Source: Inonotus obliquus (Eukaryota; Basidiomycota; Agaricomycetes; Hymenochaetales; Hymenochaetaceae). Taken from it: 64,000 nucleotides of DNA. A program made the position numbers and the translations under genes. The notes beneath the pieces were generated by a model. The model was not told the origin of the DNA. It made no database searches and was given only the letters and a program-made list of their open reading frames with translations. The stretch is taken from positions 1,612,001 through 1,676,000 of the forward strand of contig JAJHTX010000003.1 in assembly GCA_032164295.1 (NCBI GenBank). The letters are read 5' to 3'. Shown here piece after piece: positions 35,440 through 46,011 of this stretch. How positions within the stretch are numbered: the stretch's first letter is position 1; the number at the start of each line of letters is the position of its first letter.

Positions 35440-38187
35440 CTACACCTCACCACGGACAAAGACCCAGCGATCACCAACTTTCTGCATCTTTCCACTGGAC
35501 CCGCTGGGAATACTTTCGATGATGTTGCTCGTGGGAGAAGCGAGCGTATCGGCAACGTCTGGATCGGTAGGGGTTTCTTTTGTTGCTTGATCTTCTTCAT
35601 TAGAATCCAAAACAACTGCATCTATATGAGGACTCGATGGCTTGAAACTCAGTGCAATCGCGCTTCTCTTAGACCCGTTCCCGTCGCCTCTCGGCGCTCC
35701 GTCCACCTCCCCGAATATCCCGTTCGAGTCCATAAGCCCACTTGCAGTATCCAAGCCATTGACATCGCCGTTGGGGTTCACATCCACACCCATGCCCATC
35801 ATCATTCCCATATTACTCATGACTAGGCACATCAACTCCTCCTGGCTAGGCACGTATCCATGCGTGACCTGGAATGCAGTTCCTAGTGCTTGCCATGATT
35901 CTACATGGGTAGGGTCGAACATCGAAATATCGAAACTGTCCAGGCCTAGAGGTTCCGGCTTTGAAGCGGTTGAAGTGTCTTTGTTTACTGTTGATGGATC
36001 AATGTCTCGTCCCGCCTCCGACTGGCTCGCTCGAGCGCGAACATCAACGTGTGTGTCGCCGTTGTGAATACTTGATAGAATGTTTTCTCTTTTTCCTCGA
36101 TCGCCTTCGGATTCCTCCGAGTCACAGCGGATATCCCGTCCAAACTCATCCTTTCCTGCTTCAAGGGATTCAGGACCCAGACCTCTGTTTCGATCCATAG
36201 AAGGAGACCCAGGAGGCGATTTGTAAGTGGCCCTGCCTTCTTGCCATCGCTGTGGTGGACTACGAGATCGACTGTTCATTCTTCGCCTATTCGGAGGTGG
36301 TCCATTCTCATAATTCCTATAACTACTTCCCCGCTCCCAAGGAGCTTCTCGATCACGTTCGCTCGGCCCTCTTCCACGACCGCGAAAACCTCCTCGGTAT
36401 CCACGCATATTGCTGCCGCGGTCTGAATATCGCTCGCCTCGGCCCCTGAATTGTGTTGTATCGTCAAATCTAGGCGGCCGAGGGTCGCGAGGTCTTTGTT
36501 CTGGATATGATTGTGTTCCGGCACTGAGCGGCGATATCGGACCTGCATAGTTCGAAATTCCTGAGGAAGTGTTCAATTGGGCGAGGAACGGAGAAGCTGT
36601 GGGTATGGAAAACGGCGGAACTTGATTTTGCAAAGGGTTGCTTGGAAGACCAAGGGCTGGCACAGCATTGTTATTTTTAGACAGTTGCTGTAGAAGAGCG
36701 GCTTGCAGTTGTCCTAAATGGCCCTGCGATTGCAGTTGAGGAAGAGGGACACCTTGGAGAGCAGGTTGATTTACGGGGTTTTGGTTGCTACGTGGACGAT
36801 CATCAGTGCCGAATTGAGGGGAAAAGCCAAGATTAAGAAGTTTACTCACGCATGTAATGGATTCTTCGCTCCAGCGGCAGACGTAAGCAAAGCGAGAAGA
36901 GCTGCCTGCGCTGCTTCAGCGGTCGGTGTAGTCGTACTTGACGCGGGGGGCGGTGTGATAACGTACGGAGGTGTTGGCTGCTTGCGTGGGTCGCTGACGG
37001 GGACGGGAGTGGACGACCCGGCTTCTGCGTGTTTTGGTTCTAACGGATGTAACGAATTTTACTTTAGTCACAAATCTTATCACAATAGACTTTTCTTGCA
37101 TAGGCAAGTAAAGTAGTGGATGGAATTGCCAGTGAAAGTACTTAGCGACATGATTGTAAGGATATGAATAGGCACCTTTTATCCCTGATTCAGAACTTTC
37201 AGCCACTTTGTCCACTGCACCCAACCGCTTTAGGACATTCGCAGGAAACGTGTTTGATTTCGTCCATATATCAAGAACCTTTCTTGTCTTTTCCTGTACG
37301 TGTAGTCACGAAACGCCAAACAATAAGTCAGGATACTGCGCAATCAGTAGTATTCGAAATGAGAGATAACACATCGTTATGGTACGGGAGAGACGAGCTG
37401 AGCGATCACATGAGGACACGGTGAGCATGCCTCAGGAAGACTCGCCAGTTAACTTTTTTCTGGCTTTCATTTCGGCATATTGCGAAGTTGCCTGCGATGG
37501 TGTGCTAAAGACTACGCTCCGTCGTTCTCTGCTCCCTTTGTGCATCATACCGAAGGATGAAATAGGCAGTCTGCCCAATATAGGTCAAAGGTACGAGTAA
37601 TAAGACCTGGAGACCAGCGACTCTAGATAGCCGCCTCTGAGGCTGACGCTTCGTATGTAACAGGTGCATACTCTTCTCTGAAGATGCTACAGTCAGTTCC
37701 TTGGGACACTAACCTTTGCCTCTGGTATTCCAGACGAGAGAACGTCTTGAAACAGGCCGTCAAGAACGCTATCTATCTTCAAAAGAAATGTCGCGCAGTT
37801 TCCCTTCTCGGCGCTGAGGTTAGCAGGTAGGTTGCGCTTGACCGTTTGACTACGTGCCGCACGGCACATAGCATCAAACACGTAGAGACTAGATATTTTC
37901 GCGGAGGCAGGTAAGGACTTGTGCGTTCGGTACAAGATGGACACGAGTTGCGTGTCATTCTAACAAGAACAATGATGGCAGTTAGGACAAAGGAGGAGCA
38001 GTACGATTCTATTCGACGCACCCTCATGAGCTTGATTGACATTTCCGTGAGTTTCTCCATCTTCGATGCTGACAACCTCTTCGCATTCACCACCTCCTTC
38101 AACTTGGATTCAAAGTCCTACGACATTTATAGCTTAGCGAACGCTCTGGTTAACTTGAGCTCGACCACTTACCTCAATAGTAGCCAT
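35440..38187 (-). CDS. CID (RPR) domain protein with RGG/RS-rich tail, Nrd1/Seb1/SCAF-like
   Basis: Exons 38187-38173, 38117-38022, 37959-37714, 37293-37176, 37039-36850, 36787-35440; 670 aa. The N-terminal ~145 residues are a CID fold that binds the phosphorylated RNA polymerase II CTD. It reads FESKLKEVVNAKRLSASKM, NDTQLVSILYRTHKSLP, SLYVFDAMCRAAR, GNCATFLLKIDSVLDGLFQD, then EKTRKVLDIWTKSNTFP from exon 4. This is the pattern of Seb1/Nrd1 proteins, which couple transcription with RNA 3'-end processing. The tail has PPPA and Gln/Ala-rich parts, an RGG block (RGRGERYSDRG, GYRGGFRGRGRG), RS dipeptides (RSRSPPQRW) and a conserved-looking MFDPTHVESWQALG...VTHGYVPSQEELM segment. No RRM is visible, unlike Nrd1 and Seb1. 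Intron 3 is 420 nt, far longer than its neighbours, and the CID is only complete when it is removed. Exon 1 encodes five residues. Confidence 0.85.
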
Positions 38188-40303
38188 GGCGAGCTTCGCC
38201 TTCCTGCTCTGGCCTCTGCAGGGTGTTGAACAGTCTTCAGACACTGCACAAGCTCGACGACAAGGTCACCAGGACCCCAGGGAACGGAATGTGAGATCGT
38301 GAGAAAAAATGTCGGAGTGTAAACCTTGCTTTTCGGTTGCCGAATGCGGAAATTTAGGTATCGACTTGAACACCGTGACGACGAGGCTGCAGACTTGCAC
38401 ACACACTCAACGTCCGCCATCAACTCAAATTCACTCACAGAGCTGATCTTAACCATCGCTGTATCGTGAACTCATCTCGCACCCATCCCTCGACCCGTTT
38501 CTTTACTTCCTTGAATCGTTACCAGACGTCCCTTACCATGGTCCGTTGCTCGTTCCTCTCGACAGTATCACCATTCAGCAGCGTGAAGATGCTATTAGGT
38601 AACATACTAAAGGACGTGGAATGAACGTCAACTAGAATTCCAACACCAACGAACACCGGATACGAAGGGAGCATGCTCAATGAATATTTCATTGAGGACG
38701 AGCTGCTTTTGCTTCGTGCATCTGCATTGCCAGCCAAGTAGTTTGACTAAATCCCGTGCTTTCGAGTCCTAGAATGAGATGGCTGGATTACTTGCCACGA
38801 GAAGGTCCAAGAGTGCGAGTGGCAGAAAAGAGGATGATTAGAAGCTACAATGAAGTTTTTCTGGCGTCGAACCTCTGTCATCAAGCCAGATGTGATCTCC
38901 TCACACAAGTCACGCTGGCGCAGATGCTTGTACCTCTTTCTCTTCTCGATAGAGTGTTACTCTAGTCATCTGCTTGAGGCCAGCCCGGACGCAGCACCAC
39001 AAGGCAAAATGGTGCGTGAAGCAGCTTGAAAGTCCTTTATGAAGGGTGCTTGCGATGTTCCTGAAAATTGTTGGATAAACCCATTATTGTGCGTCCCCCT
39101 ATCCAAAATTCCTGGCTATAAGACAAGAAACTCCGGAACCGTCCTTCTCGTATCTCAATTCAATAGATCTGGTGTGTCCCAAGAACAAACCACTAGAACT
39201 ATACAACTACCACCAAGGTGCTCCTTCTCCCTTTACTTCTCAAAGACATACTGTTGGACCTTTTGACAAATCATCTGACTCTAACTCAATGTCTTCTATG
39301 TTCGTCGTAACTCAGTAAGAGAAAAATCCAGGCCGGGCTCCAAGTTATCAATCAAAACACCGCTTTCTCCATATTCATGCTTACTGTACTAGCCACCCAA
39401 TACAGTCACCGCTCAGTGACACTTCCCCCGCTCAGGTCCACAACCTATGATCGGATCCAATACTCATAAGCGCTGTTTGACGTCGGGAAACGGATCTGAT
39501 ACATGTCAACCTGTGCATCTGAAGTAACCAATCCAAAACAACAGCCGACAACTGCTGCTGCGGAATTTACTGGCAAGGCAGACGAAACACCGGAGTCTTT
39601 TCTCTTTCCTTCGCATTCTCGACCGGGTGCAGTGTCAGCCGTGATTGGAATTCGTTTAGGAGTGCTCTTAGGCATATTGTGGTGCCGCAAAATAGTCGTG
39701 GCTTGGAGTTAGCAACAGCAGGAACGTGCATCCTGATACCACTGGAACATAGGGGCTCATGTTTTTATCGACCCGTCCGGGTCGCCGCAAACTCCTCGAG
39801 GGCGAACTTACGACGCAGATATATCCTCCGTACCCCCAGACAGTAGCTTTGCAGGGTACGAAGCCGGTTGGGCCTCTTCGTCTTCGAGAAGCAAAGTTCT
39901 TAATATTTACTCCGGCCGTGCGCCTCTTTACTACCACTATTCATTCAATAGCTGCTAGTTTTCGCAGACCATACTGGATTCGAACTATGTTTCAGTGTGT
40001 AGAAAGATCCCCTCCCTCATTAGGTTCACTGACATCGTCTGTGACAGTCAGACTTAGTCCAAGAATTTGATTTATCTGCATTTCCTGCCAGCACACGTAA
40101 TAAGGAGCCACAATCTAGCAGCCACGTTTCTCCACCATTATATTAGATTGCTTCACCATAAGCATTTCCACAGCAACAAAAATATTATACGTAAGACGGC
40201 GATCGTATCGGAATAATGTATGTATGGGCTACAAAACGGTGAGAGCTTGCAATAACAAAGGGTATGCGCCTATACTACATTCACAAACCAGGGTCAGAAG
40301 CTT
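38188..40303. other. Intergenic region of about 2.1 kb
   Basis: Between the CID gene start and the 3' end of the BRCT gene. It contains the CID promoter/5' UTR. A 69-codon plus-strand frame at 39503-39712 with one hydrophobic segment and a minus frame at 38519-38737 are not supported by any domain. No gene is called. Confidence 0.45.
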
Positions 40304-42014
40304 TCATATAGTCTTCCGTCTATCATCGACCTTATCGACGGCGAACTTCCTTCCGCAATGCATTCGTCCTTTGACAAACAAAACCGCGCCGCCATCGTTA
40401 CCGTCAGATAATGATTTTACGTTCAATTTCTTCAGGGCAACCAAGGCGTCCGAAACTCGGATAGTCGGTAGAGCTTTGGCATCAGTGGCGTCGGAATCTG
40501 TTATAATTGCACTAGTACTCTGCCGAATGAGGTATGCCCATATGTCTCGATCTGCACTTGTACTTGAATTATGAAGAAATTCGAGACTGTATTGGATGAG
40601 GATCAGCGAGAAGAAGGAAGCTTGGCAATTTAAATCCAAGGCCAACCCTGCACACCTGTCTTCAGGGACACCGTCGGACCCGGGACTCTTCAAAGACAAT
40701 TGAGATGACGATCCGGTATCTGAAGACAAACTATCCACAAAGAACCCCATATCTTTCGGGACTTGTCCTTTGCTGAACATGTCTTCGCACGACTGAAGAT
40801 GATCATGATCCGTTATGCTGGTCGACGAGATAATCGATTCCAACTTTCTGTGATCGGCATTGCCGCTCTGTTCATTTTCAACCCCGCGACTCTTGTGTTC
40901 CCTGATCACTGATGGGATTGGAATGGAAGAACTGGAAGGATCAAGACCATTGGGTATAGCATTTGATTGGGAGGGGGAGTCGCGTTGAGCTGCTGAAAGA
41001 CCTGAAAGGGGATTACTTGTCTGTTCGCAAGCCATTCTCTGAGAGCCAGACTTTCCCAGCTCGGAGCCCGAATCTTCAAGAACTTCAACAGATCTCAGTT
41101 TCTTCTTGTTCAGTCGACCTTCGTCGCCGCTCCGATGTTCAGGTGATGGTTTATGCGGGCGCTTCCTGAAATCCTTTCCTTTCGAAGCGGTTGTGAGCCT
41201 CGTGGACAAGGAGTAGCCATATGCAAAGTTGTTGATCTCAGGGTTTATCTGCGGAAGCTCACGGGATGTACCGGCGCGATGGGACCCCCGATTGCACTTG
41301 GATTGAATATTCCGTTGTTGGTTATTAAATAATTCGATGAATCTGTCTGTGTGAAAAAAAGAGAAAAAGGGAGTGCAAGTCAGTCAAGTTTGGTTAGGAG
41401 GAACTCTCCGAGAAGCTGATGACAACTACTGCATTGAAGAATCCCGAGCGGAATTGTACCAACTCACCGTCGAGCACATACTTTGCCAAAGGCAGAGGGA
41501 AGCCGGAAATGGCTGAAGCAAGGATCCAATTCGCATGAAACACCTGGGATAAAAGTGGAAAATAAGCTCTTAGATGAATGCATGAGGCTCTGAGTTCGCG
41601 GAGAAGGGTATGTCGGGCGTCTTTTCACTGTCCCAAAACTTACTATGACAGGCTGAGGTGAAAACCTAGAAAAGTAGATATTGGTCAGAATGAGCTTTCA
41701 CTTGGGATATAATCGTCGACCGGTGGCACACTGACTTTGCAAGCCAAGGATCTCCGATGCCGTTGCAGAAGACCCATCGTGAGACTTGTCTTTCCTTATG
41801 CGTCACAGCGGCGATACCACCATGAGCAGCTATTCTCTATCTGGTGAGAACAAGTGAGGAGCCTACGTGCCGGAGAACTAATACATACTCCAAACTTCTT
41901 TCACCGAATCCGGGACGGAGGGACTGAAGCAAGCTGCAAAGCGAAACAATCTTCAGCATTCGGCTGCGTGAAGAGACAAGTCGATTGAAGACCTATTCCG
42001 TTGAAGAGGTTCAT
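40304..42014 (-). CDS. BRCT-domain protein, otherwise unrecognised
   Basis: About 450 aa in five exons. The large last block starts near 41350 and ends at 40304; the earlier exons are near 42014-41903, 41820-41722, 41670-41648 and 41546-41467. The N-terminal ~100 residues read IAAHGGIAAVTHKERQVSRW, then HANWILASAISGFPLPLAKYVLD. This matches the BRCT pattern of a GG turn, a central beta strand, the invariant Trp helix and the P-x(3)-Y-x-L end. BRCT domains bind phosphopeptides in DNA repair and checkpoint proteins. The remaining ~330 residues are hydrophilic and Ser-rich with a basic patch (KGKDFRKRPHKP, LNKKKLR) that could be a nuclear signal, and a short structured-looking C-terminus (DIWAYLIRQSTSAII). 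No second domain was recognised. It is divergent from the coiled-coil gene with 151 bp between starts. The exact repair factor cannot be named. Confidence 0.7.
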
Positions 42015-42165
42015 GACTGCTATTAGTGCTATGTGGTCGAATTAGAGTCCGAAACGCGTGCCCCGCGTCGACCTCACGGGGTCGCGACTCATCACTCTCT
42101 CACACTTTTGATCTGCCGCAGTGCCGCCAGCGCCTTACTCATAACCACTCATTTCGACAGTAATA
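42015..42165. promoter_or_regulatory. Short divergent promoter between BRCT and coiled-coil genes
   Basis: 151 bp separate the two start codons, so both genes probably share this region and may be co-regulated. GC-rich with GTCGACC and CACGGGGTC stretches near 42065-42090. No specific factor site is claimed. Confidence 0.5.
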
Positions 42166-43362
42166 ATGGCTGATACAGATCAGGTGCAGTCGATTGCTCT
42201 AGCGGGTCCGTCTCGCTCATCGTCTTCTCGTGCGGACATGGAGGGCCTTGGGAAGTTCAAGGTTCGTCAATATCCACGATCTAGGTGAGTTATTCGACTC
42301 GAAACTCTTCATCCCGGTTGGTGGTTGATGTATATGTAACGACTTCGGCTATTTCAAGTGCGCCACCTCCAAAAAGTAGTTCTTCGTACAAATCAAAGTG
42401 AGTGAGGCGACGCACTTGTGGAAGGTTATGTGAACCCTGACTGTACTCTCAGGTTCTTCGTGTTGAAGGAAGCATATGATACCGTGGCGGCGGTGCGTAA
42501 TGGTGCATGCCCCCGATGAATTGAACGTTGGTGCTCATGTATTCACTCGGCATAATCAGCGACATGAAGAACTCCTTCGAGAACTTCAAATCGCCAACTC
42601 AAAGCTCAAATCAGTCCAGGCAGAGAACGAGTTTGTACTTATCCACCAATCGCTACGTGTTCTCGACCGCTAATTCACGTACAATCTAGCTTATTGCTCG
42701 ACGCCATGCAAATCGTGACACCTTCACAACCAGCTCTCGTCACCATCCTCCAGCAAATGGATCCTGAGCCCCTCTCCGCTTCCGCAGAGATGTACCCACC
42801 TCACCGAGTTTCATACGTCCCTGCTCCACCTCCTTCAGTCATTCCAGAGCAGATTCGGCATACAGAGATACTCGTAGAAGCTCCCCCGCTGCCGCCACTC
42901 AATGGAAACAATGGAAATGGAAGCGAACTTAGTCATGGACACGGTCCCCGGCATGGTCATACTCATGCACACTCTCACCATCATTCGACTAACGGACGAA
43001 CTCGCCGTACATCTCGCGATTACCATGAATCCATGAACAATGAATCCGCGGACCAGGAAATGATAGACGTACGTGTATGTTCTTCTCTATCTACAACTTT
43101 CTTCTCTCCATTCCTCTTCCCCATCTTTCTCACCGCGCCGAATGAAGAGAAACAAGTTCGGATTCATCTTTACATCCCTTTCTAATACCTTGTTTGTTAT
43201 CTATGTTCTTCTATGGTATCACCATCCGCCGTGACGTTGGTCTGCTCCGCTCCGTTTACAACTCCGCAATTCAATCCACCTATTCAATTTCCAACTTAAA
43301 ACTTACAAACTTTTTTTCAGGTGGACCGTGAGCTCGTCGACCGCGACCGTGATCGCGAATGA
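42166..43362 (+). CDS. Small nuclear-type coiled-coil protein (tentatively INO80 Iec3-like)
   Basis: About 230 aa over six exons. It starts MADTDQVQSIALAGPSR, then KVRQYPRSSAPPPKSSSSYKS. Two junctions then produce FFVLKEAYDTVAARHEELLRE and LQIANSKLKSVQAENDLLLDAM, a continuous coiled-coil heptad region that only appears when the intron near 42496-42560 is removed. A Pro-rich stretch and a His-rich stretch (GHGPRHGHTHAHSHHH) follow. The last exon (43321-43362, VDRELVDRDRDRE) is reached across a ~250-nt intron. A single N-terminal coiled coil followed by a disordered tail recalls the Iec3 subunit of fungal INO80 chromatin remodellers, but this is a weak resemblance. It shares a 151-bp promoter with the BRCT gene. 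Confidence 0.65.
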
Positions 43363-43936
43363 ATCGTTTCCCCCCATCTACTTGGAGATCAACGAAGGTG
43401 TCGATGCGATGGACGGTAAACTCGGTTTCGGGACGAGTCCAAGTCCAAGTCCAAACGTACCTTTTTCACCGTTCCTGGGTTTCGTTCAGGTCAGGGAATT
43501 TCGGAATCTTTCCATATTCTCACTCTGCCTTCGCATCGTGTTGATCGGACATACCGTAGGCTATGTCTTTCTCTTTCTCTTTTTCTCTCTCTTGTTTCTT
43601 GCGTAGGTATAATAAGTACAGAGCATGTGTTTTTCGATAGGTACCTATGTTTTACATCGTAGCCGCTCGGTCAGGGCGGGGTTTTGTATTATACATGATA
43701 CATATAAAGGCAGGAGACAAGAAACAAGAAACAAGAGACAAGGGACGAGATTATATGTTTTGCCGATTATAAGTGTATCAGGTCTCAAACTTCTTCTTTC
43801 TTTCTTTCTTTCTCAGGTTTGCCGTTTGCCGTTTGCTGGTTTGACTTTGTGCCGAAAGCCGAAAATCACAAGCGGCAGGCCGTAGTAATTGGAGGGGTGG
43901 AACGGTTTTTACGAAGGAAGAAGGGGGGAAGGAAGT

Positions 43937-44132
43937 GTCTGAAGCCGAAGCCGAAGCCGAAGCCGAAAGCGTCAGAGCCTCAGGTTCTGCGTTGTTGAGT
44001 TGTTGCGTGCTGCGTGCTGCGAGTTGCGGGTGCGGGTGTACATTCGCAAGCAACCAGTCAGTCAGAGAGTGAGCAATGATTTCGAAGACGAAGGTGAGGG
44101 TGAAGGTGAAGATGAAGGTGAAGGTGAAGACG
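43937..44132. repeat. GAAGCC and GAAGGT short tandem repeats
   Basis: Near 43940-43970 the unit GAAGCC is repeated about five times. Near 44085-44130 a degenerate GGTGAA/GATGAA hexamer array follows. Both are strongly purine-skewed on the plus strand. Confidence 0.7.
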
Positions 44133-44244
44133 GCGGAGACGAAGGACTTCTGTATCTCACACACGCAGAGACATAGGTTTTTTTTACTTCTTCTTCGCGT
44201 GGATCCGATATTTTATACTATATAAGTAAGTGTAAGCTGATCCA

Positions 44245-44420
44245 GGTCCGACGATGTATAATGAGATGAGACGAGACGAGGGAGGATGAAACGATGAGAA
44301 GATGGAAGATGAGAAGATGAGAGGAGAGGAAATGAAATGAAATGAGAGGAAATGAGATGAGATGAAAGAAATAAGGTTAAAGTGAGGAATGAGGAACGAG
44401 TTAGGAGTGAGGAAAGCAAT
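44245..44420. repeat. GA-rich polypurine tract
   Basis: About 175 bp of nearly pure A/G plus scattered T on the plus strand, built from GATGAGA, GAAGATG and GAAATGA units. Such tracts can form triplex DNA and would be CU-rich in the HSF1-strand transcript. No coding sense on either strand. Confidence 0.65.
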
Positions 44421-46011
44421 GTACAACCAAAAGAAAAGAAATATACTAGAATTGGAACAAAGCAAAGCAAGATTTTATCCACATCAACGACGCAATATTG
44501 AACCGAAACTAAAAGAAGAGTTGTAATATGTGATAGGAAGTCAAAAGAGAACAGGAATGGTTGAATGAATGAGATTGAGAACGAAAAATGATAATGACGA
44601 AATGATGATTGTTTGAAGATTGATAATTGGTGGGCGGGTGAGAGGAGATTGTAAGTAACTCGCTGTTTATTCGTTGTCGTCCCTGAAACTTCGGTGGCCC
44701 CAACTCGTTTTGATACTCCCGCAGATCCATGAAGGTTCGGTCAGATGGAACGGAGGGGTGAATCAATGCCGTAGCGAGATCCGAAGCAGATGAGAGTTGA
44801 GTACTGGAGACGGGTTGGGATAGTGAGCGAAGGCTATGTCGACGTCGATGTTGATGACTCGACGTTGATGCAATGATTTATCCACTCAGTTGATTCCATA
44901 TAAGGTGGCTATGCGCGGATGGTGGCCGCGTTCGTCCCTCGATCGGATCGATTGGGGGTCGGGGAGTTGGAAGACAGGAACGACGAACGACGAATAGGAA
45001 GAATGATGTTGGTACATATCAAACAGATATAGATGATGAAAAATTGTGGCGAAAGACGGAGAAGTGCGTTAAACAAAGTGGGTCAAGGTCAAGAATCAAG
45101 AATGACGGATCGGCGAGTGATGAGTGCTGAGATGAGATGCAAGCAACGGCGAGCGATCCAACATAACAGTGGACTTGGAGATGCATCCAGGGCGCAGCGG
45201 GATAACAGAGCCACCATTAGGACCCAAAACCCTAACATCGTTATCACGACGAACTGCAGATCCTATTGGTAACCACTCATCGGCCGATGAGATATAGGTC
45301 GTACGATGATCCATAGAAGTCGCTGATAAAGTATGATCGATGCGCATGTGTTCGCGGCTCATCCTATGTTAACAATCAACCCGATACGGATGGAGTTGAG
45401 ATGATACGGGTCTTGATGAACAGTGTATCAAGTCACTGAAAGGGTGTGCTCCAATGCCGTCACGAAGACTAACAACTCCCTTGATTCCCGAGTCACCGAG
45501 CTGCGCAGTTTTTTTCTGAGGTGGAGGTGAAGATGACACCAGGTAGCCGGGGGGCCGGGTAAGCGCGCGGACGGAAAACGAGTCCATAGAAATGGAAAAA
45601 AAAGCTCAAATCAACAACTTCGCAACAAATAAAGCACCAAACATCAGACAATAACAAGAAACCACACATAACTCAGGGACTGATACGATACGAAGCAAAA
45701 CGGACGTGGAGACGAAACGAGCGAGAAAGTCCAAAGGAGTGTGAAAGGTCGAATGACCGAGACGGTAAGCATCTAGAGAATGAGTGTGGAGGAACGGAAC
45801 GTCCGCAAAGTCCACTTAAGAGCCTATGAGATGGTTTCAAGAAAACTAATGTAAATGAATTTTGAGAAAGAAAACGAGTGTGTGGTTCATACAAATGAAC
45901 GTTGGAGAATTAAGGTGGACCCTCTGCAGGGAAAGTAGAACTAAAGATGAAGAAATCCAGAGGGCTTGAAAGCACCCAGCAAGGGACGAGCGAAAAGCAC
46001 CATAGACCCAG

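Larger units (their letters stand above)
43363..46011. other. Convergent intergenic region with purine-rich simple repeats
   Basis: 2.6 kb between the ends of the coiled-coil and HSF1 genes. It contains several low-complexity purine-rich tracts listed separately, which create long but meaningless minus-strand open frames. The part near 46 kb is probably the HSF1 3' UTR. No gene is supported. Confidence 0.55.

Noticed and set aside
36936..37151. Separate start MSLK for a distinct RGG gene
   Set aside because: An exon at 37293-37176 completes the CID helix pattern and splices in frame to the RGG part, so both belong to one gene.
39966..39990. GTTCGAATCC on the minus strand, resembling a tRNA B box
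   Set aside because: The surrounding bases do not form a T stem, acceptor stem or anticodon arm.
44509..44766. Minus-strand frames in the purine-rich region
   Set aside because: Length comes from low-complexity sequence that lacks stop codons on that strand.
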